Shown: positions 45,850 through 51,264 of the stretch, piece by piece
Layout: the number at the start of each line of letters is the position of its first letter
Position numbering within the stretch: position 1 is the stretch's first letter
Source: Acidimicrobiia bacterium
GTDB lineage: Bacteria; Actinomycetota; Acidimicrobiia; Spongiisociales; ZC4RG35
Direction of reading: 5' to 3'
Assembly (NCBI GenBank): GCA_009377435.1
Contig: WHUC01000003.1
Location: 1 to 51,264 of the forward strand
Length of the DNA: 51,264 bases
Notes under the pieces: generated by a model
The model's database searches: none
Seen by the model: only the letters and a program-made list of their open reading frames with translations
Told to the model about the DNA's origin: nothing
Position numbers and translations under genes: made by a program

Positions 45850-47094
45850 TCAGGTGAGCAGTTGCACCAGGGCGTGGATGACCAGACCGGCGGTGGCTCC
45901 GACCAGGGTCCCGTTGATCCGGACGAATTGAAGGTCACGACCCATCCACAGCTCGAGACGACGACTGGTGTCGTCGGAATCCCATTCCTGAACGGTGGTC
46001 GAGATGAGCCCGGTCAACTCCCGCTCCCCCACCCTGGCGATGGGCTCGGCGAATGATCGCAGCCAAACCAAGATGCGCTCCCGTATGTCGGCATCGGCGA
46101 CGAGTCGGTCCCCGAGCTGACCGAGTGTGGCCGCGATCCTCACCTTCATCTCAGAGTCGGGGCGCTCCGTGGCGTCGGCCACGGCCCCGGCGAGGGCCGA
46201 CCAGGTCCCCCGGGCCCAACTTCTCAGTTCGGGATGATCGAGCAGGGTGTCGACCCGCTCCGCGATTCGGGACCGCAGGCTGTCATCGTCACGCAGGCGC
46301 ACCGCCAACATCCGGAGACGTCGGTCCAACGCCTTGCGAATCTCGTGATCGGGGTTGCCGGCGAGCTCGACCAGATAACGCTGCACCGCATCGAAGGCGG
46401 TCTCGAAGACGGCGTCGTCGATGGTCTCCGGAACCCACCATGGTGACTGCTCCCCAAGTCGCTCCCTGAGTGCGAAGCGGTTGTCATTGAGCCCGTTGGC
46501 GATGCCCTCGATCCCGGCTGTGATCATGGGCGTGTGCTGACCATCGGCCATGGCGATCTCGAGACCCTTCGCCGCGAGATCCGCATAGGGAACGCTACGG
46601 AGGCGCTCCACGACGATTCGCTCCATCTCCGACTCGATCTCGGTGGAATCCAGGCCCTCGGCCAACGCTCCTGTCGCCGAGACGAGATGCTCGGCGAGGG
46701 TGTCGGCGTGGCGCGGGTCGCTTAGCCATCCTCCCAGCCGCATCGGGATGTCGGCCTCCTCCATCCGTTCGATGACCATGTCCGGGGATAGGAAATTCTG
46801 TCGGACGAACTCGGCGAGATTCTGACCGAGCCCCTCCTTCGAGCGGGGGATGATTGCGGTATGGGGGATAGGGATCCCCAGGGGGTAGCGAAACAGGGCG
46901 ACTACGGCGAACCAGTCGGCGAGGCCGCCGATCATCCCCGCCTCCATCGCCGAGCGGAGATAACCCACCCAGGTGGCGCCGCCCATGAAGAACGTGCCGA
47001 TGAAGACGACGAACACGAGAGCCAACAGCCCGGTGGCGCGTCTCCGGGCGGTGCGGAGGGCGGCACCCCTTCGGTGGTCGTAATCGGAGATCAT
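45850..47094 (-). CDS. DUF445 family membrane protein
   Basis: AMEAGMIGGLADWFAVVALFRYPLGIPIPHTAIIPRSKEGLGQNLAEFV. Confidence 0.88.
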   Translation of the reverse strand: MISDYDHRRGAALRTARRRATGLLALVFVVFIGTFFMGGATWVGYLRSAMEAGMIGGLADWFAVVALFRYPLGIPIPHTAIIPRSKEGLGQNLAEFVRQNFLSPDMVIERMEEADIPMRLGGWLSDPRHADTLAEHLVSATGALAEGLDSTEIESEMERIVVERLRSVPYADLAAKGLEIAMADGQHTPMITAGIEGIANGLNDNRFALRERLGEQSPWWVPETIDDAVFETAFDAVQRYLVELAGNPDHEIRKALDRRLRMLAVRLRDDDSLRSRIAERVDTLLDHPELRSWARGTWSALAGAVADATERPDSEMKVRIAATLGQLGDRLVADADIRERILVWLRSFAEPIARVGERELTGLISTTVQEWDSDDTSRRLELWMGRDLQFVRINGTLVGATAGLVIHALVQLLT

Positions 47095-47149
47095 GGCAGG
47101 GATGTTGGCACAAGCCATCGGACTCGACGCCAATGCGGCCGAGGCGAAG

Positions 47150-47566
47150 CTACGCCCCATTCGTAGACGTCGGCGTGGGGATGAGGTCAACGATGCCATC
47201 GTGGAGCGCCGCCAGACCCTTGTCGAAGCTGGCGAGACGACCACCACGCTCTCGGGCAAGCTGCACCAGATATGCATCGGTCACCTGACGATGCCCGATC
47301 ACCCCTTTCAGCGAAACGTCACGATACGGAATCGCGTCGGGCCAGAACTCATGGCGGGGGTCGTCGGCGACCTGGGTCAACAGATCCTGGGCGGTGTCTG
47401 CTGTTTGGCCTTGGCGGATCAGCAACCGCATCAGGCTTCCCTCGGTTATCGGGCAGGTCGCAAACCGGTCCGTCGTGCTCGCCAACCAAATCTCCGCTGC
47501 GGGATGGTGCACATGGTCGGCGACGAGCAGACCGATCAGCACATTGGCGTCGAGAAGGACATTCAC
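47150..47566 (-). CDS. vapC: PIN-domain toxin
   Basis: [14 protein letters not shown]...; overlaps an RHH antitoxin gene by 4 nt. Confidence 0.88.
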   Translation of the reverse strand: MNVLLDANVLIGLLVADHVHHPAAEIWLASTTDRFATCPITEGSLMRLLIRQGQTADTAQDLLTQVADDPRHEFWPDAIPYRDVSLKGVIGHRQVTDAYLVQLARERGGRLASFDKGLAALHDGIVDLIPTPTSTNGA

Positions 47567-47793
47567 CGGTCCTCATCTTCGAGAGCTCGAACATCCTCGG
47601 TCGTTATCACCGTGCCGAGGTGGACGACGGGTAGACCGGTGCGTTCGCTCCGGGTCACCTCGGCCGTCTGGCCCTGACCCAGGGCGCGCCGCAGGAGATC
47701 GGCAATGGTATCGCTCAAACTCCGCGACGTATCCCGGGCAATCGCCCGAGCTTGTCGGTGGAGGTCATTGGGAAGATCGATGGTGGTCCGCAT
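47563..47793 (-). CDS. vapB: Ribbon-helix-helix antitoxin
   Basis: [38 protein letters not shown]. Confidence 0.85.
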   Translation of the reverse strand: MRTTIDLPNDLHRQARAIARDTSRSLSDTIADLLRRALGQGQTAEVTRSERTGLPVVHLGTVITTEDVRALEDEDR

Positions 47794-47805
47794 CTCATCA
47801 TCGTA

Positions 47806-47825
47806 GCATCATCACATCATGATGC
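47806..47825. promoter_or_regulatory. Putative VapBC autoregulatory operator
   Basis: GCATCAT-CACATC-ATGATGC inverted repeat 13 bp upstream of the vapB start. Confidence 0.45.
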
Positions 47826-47892
47826 GGATCCTGGGTGGGAGGAGCAAGACCACGCGCCGTTGGATCGGCTCATCCGTTATCATGAGAGTCCG

Positions 47893-47984
47893 CGCTCGCC
47901 GAGGGGCGTTGCGACCGCACAGTCTTCTGCAAGCGGCCAGGCTCGGCTGGAGCGCACGCTGAGAGATCAGCAACGGCGCCCGCT
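47893..47984 (+). ncRNA. SAH riboswitch
   Basis: GCCGAGGGGCGTTGCGACCG...CGGCCAGGCTCGGC...CAACGGCGCCC; GCCGAG/CTCGGC stem and GGGCG..TTGC/GCAACGGCGCCC pairing; directly upstream of ahcY. Confidence 0.88.
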
Positions 47985-48006
47985 CGCTACACGAGGAGCA
48001 ACCGCC

Positions 48007-49434
48007 ATGAGCACCACCACTCCCACGAAGACCGCCGACCACGCCGTGCGTGACATCGGGCTGGCCCACCTGGGTCGGAAGCGAATCCGGATGGCCGAGG
48101 AGGAGATGCCGGGTCTCATGCAGATCCGGGACCGATTTGCCGCCGACAAGCCACTCGAGGGTGTCCGTCTCACCGGGTCCCTCCACATGACCAAGGAGAC
48201 CGCCGTCCTCATCGAGACCCTGGTCACCCTGGGCGCCTCGGTGCGGTGGGCATCGTGCAACATCTTCTCCACCCAGGACGACGCCGCCGCCGCCATCGCC
48301 GCTGCCGGTGTCCCCGTCTTCGCCTGGAAGGGCGAGACCCTCGAGGAGTACTGGCAGTGCACTCTCGACGCTCTCACCCACCCCGACATGAAGGGTCCCC
48401 AACTCGTCGTCGACGACGGGGGCGATGCCACCCTCCTCATCCACAAGGGCGTGGAGATGGAAGAGGGTGATGATTGGGTCGACACCCCCGGGGCCAACCA
48501 CGAGGAGCAGGTGATCAAGGACCTCCTCCGGGGCACCCGCGACGACCGCCCCGGCTTCTGGACCCAGGTCGCCACCGACTGGCGGGGTGTCTCCGAGGAG
48601 ACCACAACCGGTGTCCACCGTCTCTACCAACTCGCCGAGGCCAAAAAGCTCCTGGTCCCCGCCATCAACGTCAACGACTCTGTCACCAAGTCGAAGTTCG
48701 ACAACCTCTATGGCTGCCGGGAGTCCCTCGCCGACGGTATCAAGAGGGCGACCGATCTGATGATCGCCGGAAAGGTCGCCGTCGTGTGCGGCTATGGCGA
48801 CGTCGGCAAGGGCTCCGCCCAGAGTCTCCGTGGGTTCGGCGCCCGGGTCATCGTCACCGAGATCGACCCCATCAACGCCCTCCAGGCGGCGATGGAGGGT
48901 TTCGAGGTGACCACCCTTGAGGAGGCCCTCCCCGACGGCGACATCTTCATCACCACCACGGGGAACCGCGACATCATCACACTCGAGCACATGCGGGAGA
49001 TGGCCGACAATGCCCTCGTGGCCAACATCGGCCATTTCGACAACGAGATCCAGGTGTCCCGTCTCAACGAGGCCGCCGACATCGAGAAGGACCGGATCAA
49101 GGACGGTGTCGACCGCTACACCTTCCCCGACGGCACCTCGCTGTATGTCCTGGCCGAGGGTCGTCTCGTCAACCTCGGTGTCGCCCACGGTCATCCGTCG
49201 TTCGTGATGTCGAACTCGTTCTCCAACCAGACCCTGGCCCAGATCGAGCTGTGGGACAACAGGGACGACTACGAAAAGACGGTGTACCGGCTCCCCAAGA
49301 AGCTCGACGAGGAGGTGGCCCGACTCCATCTGGAGCAGATCGGTGTCAAGCTGACCACCCTCACCCCCGACCAGGCCGAATATATCGGTGTCCCCGTGGA
49401 AGGGCCGTACAAACCGGACCACTACCGGTACTGA
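48007..49434 (+). CDS. ahcY: Adenosylhomocysteinase
   Basis: [40 protein letters not shown] terminus KPDHYRY. Confidence 0.97.
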   Translation: MSTTTPTKTADHAVRDIGLAHLGRKRIRMAEEEMPGLMQIRDRFAADKPLEGVRLTGSLHMTKETAVLIETLVTLGASVRWASCNIFSTQDDAAAAIAAAGVPVFAWKGETLEEYWQCTLDALTHPDMKGPQLVVDDGGDATLLIHKGVEMEEGDDWVDTPGANHEEQVIKDLLRGTRDDRPGFWTQVATDWRGVSEETTTGVHRLYQLAEAKKLLVPAINVNDSVTKSKFDNLYGCRESLADGIKRATDLMIAGKVAVVCGYGDVGKGSAQSLRGFGARVIVTEIDPINALQAAMEGFEVTTLEEALPDGDIFITTTGNRDIITLEHMREMADNALVANIGHFDNEIQVSRLNEAADIEKDRIKDGVDRYTFPDGTSLYVLAEGRLVNLGVAHGHPSFVMSNSFSNQTLAQIELWDNRDDYEKTVYRLPKKLDEEVARLHLEQIGVKLTTLTPDQAEYIGVPVEGPYKPDHYRY

Positions 49435-49452
49435 TCGGGGGGTCTCCCCGAT
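49434..49452 (+). terminator. Putative terminator after ahcY
   Basis: ATCGGGG-GGTCT-CCCCGAT directly after the stop codon. Confidence 0.5.
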
Positions 49453-49556
49453 GAGGGCTCATGGTGGTCCGGACGACCCGAGGTCAGGCCGCCGCCTTCA
49501 TGAGACGAGCCCTACTCCCCTGACATCACGTCCCGGGACGATGAGCCATCTTCGAG

Positions 49557-50333
49557 CTACTGGTCGGCCACCCATCGACCGACCTGGATGACAAACTCGT
49601 CGAGGTCGCCGAGACGATCGAGATTCTCCACGACCCGGTCATCGTCGACATCGGCGTACCGGTGGACCAGGATGTTCCGGAACCCGGAAGCCGCTCCGAG
49701 CCGCTCGGCAACGGCGGTGTCGATGACGTCGTTTCTCGCCAGTTCGGCAAAGGCGTCGGCATTGGTCTCGGGAGTGCTCCAACCTTCTGACACCGATAAA
49801 TGGTGGGCCACCCGGGCGGCGCCCTCGATGGCGGTGATGAACCGATACTTGATGGCGTCGAGGTCGGTCTCGGTTAATGACGAACCCACGAATCGTCCCA
49901 GGACGTCACGGTCCCGGCGGACCCGATCGAGGAGTCGGAGGACGCGTTCGGCGTCAACCATCGGTGACTCTGCCTCCAGCCACTCCCGTTGGCGGCGACG
50001 GAGATGGGGGATCTCGTCCAAATAGATGAACCGGGTGTCGGCCTGCCAGGCCACCCGCCGCGGGGGGTCGTCATCGAACAGCACCCGGCCCTCGAGGGCC
50101 ACCCGCCCGGCGAGCCAGAGCGGTGCGGTGTCGAGAACGGTGAGGTCGACTCCCGCAGGGAGGCCGACGTCCCACCGATCCGGCGGGTCCTGTCCCCACC
50201 AGGCGGCCACATCGAGATCGGAATCCGGTCGCTCGGTGCCACCAGCCCGGCTTCCGAACACGAAGGCGAACCGGGAGTCGGACTTTCGCAGTGTGGCAGC
50301 GACGGTTGACTCCAGGTCGGCTGTCGGTTCCAT
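49557..50333 (-). CDS. Fused nucleotidyltransferase (MNT/MntA-like) - HEPN (HepT-like) protein
   Basis: GSRAGGTERPDSDLD (GSx10DxD) at N terminus; RNILVHRY (Rx4HxY) near C terminus. Confidence 0.82.
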   Translation of the reverse strand: MEPTADLESTVAATLRKSDSRFAFVFGSRAGGTERPDSDLDVAAWWGQDPPDRWDVGLPAGVDLTVLDTAPLWLAGRVALEGRVLFDDDPPRRVAWQADTRFIYLDEIPHLRRRQREWLEAESPMVDAERVLRLLDRVRRDRDVLGRFVGSSLTETDLDAIKYRFITAIEGAARVAHHLSVSEGWSTPETNADAFAELARNDVIDTAVAERLGAASGFRNILVHRYADVDDDRVVENLDRLGDLDEFVIQVGRWVADQ

Positions 50334-50479
50334 GGGCTCAGGGTACCGAGCCAGTCCCCCCCGATCGTGCCATAGCGAACGGCGCCGCTCCCCGAAGCCT
50401 CGGTGCGACAGAGCCCCGAACCGTGGGCCGGCGGTGACGGCAGGCGTGAGCGCGAGCCCTAATGGGTGTGTAACTGGGT

Positions 50480-51264
50480 TCAGGGGATGAGGACGTCGGC
50501 GACGATGATCGCCGAGAGGGCCGCCAGGTAGATGTTGGAGGCGGTGAAGAGACGGATCGGCTTGGTGTCGGGTCGGGTCATCCGCCACGACTCCCAGAAG
50601 AACCAGCCCCCCAGACCAATGGCCCCGACCAGATAGACCCATCCCATACCGGCCACCGGCACCAGCAAGAGGGTGAGCCAAACCAGGATCGCCGAGTAGA
50701 GGAGGATCTGGCGTACGGTCGCCTCACGACCACGAACGACCGGGAGCATCGGCACCGAGGCCGCGGCGTAGTCGGACTGGTAACGGAGTGCCAGAGCCCA
50801 GAAATGTGGTGGCGTCCAATAGAAGACGATGGCAAACAGGATCCAGGCGGGAAGACCCACCCCCCCGGTCACCGCGGCCCAACCCACCAGGGCGGGAGCG
50901 GCACCGGCAGCACCACCGATAACGATGTTCCGGGTGGTGGTCCGCTTGAGAAGAATGGTGTAGACGACCACATAGAAGAGGAGAGCCGCCGTCGACCAGA
51001 CGGCGGCGGTGAGGTTGGTGAAGACCCACAACCAGGCGAACCCGACCACCCCGAGCCCGACGCCGAACCAAAGGGCATTCCTCGCCTCCACACCATGCAC
51101 CGGTAGGGGCCGCCGCTTGGTGCGTCCCATCAGCCCGTCGATGTCCCTATCTAGATAGCTGTTGAGTGTGTTGGCGCCAGCCGCCGACAGGGTGCCGCCG
51201 ATGAGGGTCGCCAGCACCAGCCAGGTGCCGGGCCAACCCTGGGCGGCGAGGACCATCGCCGGAA
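50480..51264 (-). CDS. ctaB: Protoheme IX farnesyltransferase (N terminus beyond window)
   Basis: AGANTLNSYLDRDIDGLMGRTKRRPLP; FYWTPPHFWALALRYQSDYAAASVPMLPVVRG. Confidence 0.95.
   Translation of the reverse strand, partial: PAMVLAAQGWPGTWLVLATLIGGTLSAAGANTLNSYLDRDIDGLMGRTKRRPLPVHGVEARNALWFGVGLGVVGFAWLWVFTNLTAAVWSTAALLFYVVVYTILLKRTTTRNIVIGGAAGAAPALVGWAAVTGGVGLPAWILFAIVFYWTPPHFWALALRYQSDYAAASVPMLPVVRGREATVRQILLYSAILVWLTLLLVPVAGMGWVYLVGAIGLGGWFFWESWRMTRPDTKPIRLFTASNIYLAALSAIIVADVLIP

Noticed and set aside
47812-49422. 536-aa minus-strand ORF
   Set aside because: Antisense to ahcY, no recognisable domain
1-51264. rRNA, tRNA, prophage, integrase or transposase genes
   Set aside because: None recognised in the translations or nucleotide sequence on either strand

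Overview
A ~51 kb, high-GC, gene-dense chromosomal window with Actinobacteria-like content (probably Acidimicrobiia-like; this is inference). It is dominated by respiratory genes. (i) An almost complete NADH dehydrogenase locus (nuoA-D, E-L, 5' end of nuoM) is interrupted by a ~1590-aa NAD-glutamate dehydrogenase and by an opposite-strand ABC ATPase plus a tiny lipoprotein gene. (ii) A cytochrome bc-type cluster has split cytochrome b, Rieske, a two-CxxCH cytochrome c and a dicluster ferredoxin. (iii) A cbb3-like locus has a CcoN-like subunit that appears to lack most canonical heme/Cu ligands, followed by CcoO-like and CcoP-like cytochromes c. The rest is mostly housekeeping: DUF62, subtilase, Clp1-like kinase, MshA-like glycosyltransferase, asparaginase, molybdopterin oxidoreductase, GCS2-like ligase, Tag, DAHP synthase-chorismate mutase, VapBC, a SAH riboswitch with ahcY, an MNT-HEPN fusion, and ctaB. 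Main leads: the ligand-poor CcoN homologue; a short N-terminal module plus Ala/Pro/Glu linker shared by three respiratory subunits; an aromatic-codon leader peptide with alternative hairpins ahead of the DAHP synthase; a five-site DnaA-box array beside a possible structured RNA; a single-chain MntA-HepT-like protein; several families of dispersed palindromic elements with terminal inverted repeats; and two short genes missing from the ORF track. All calls are by eye from sequence and translations; no searches or folding were run.
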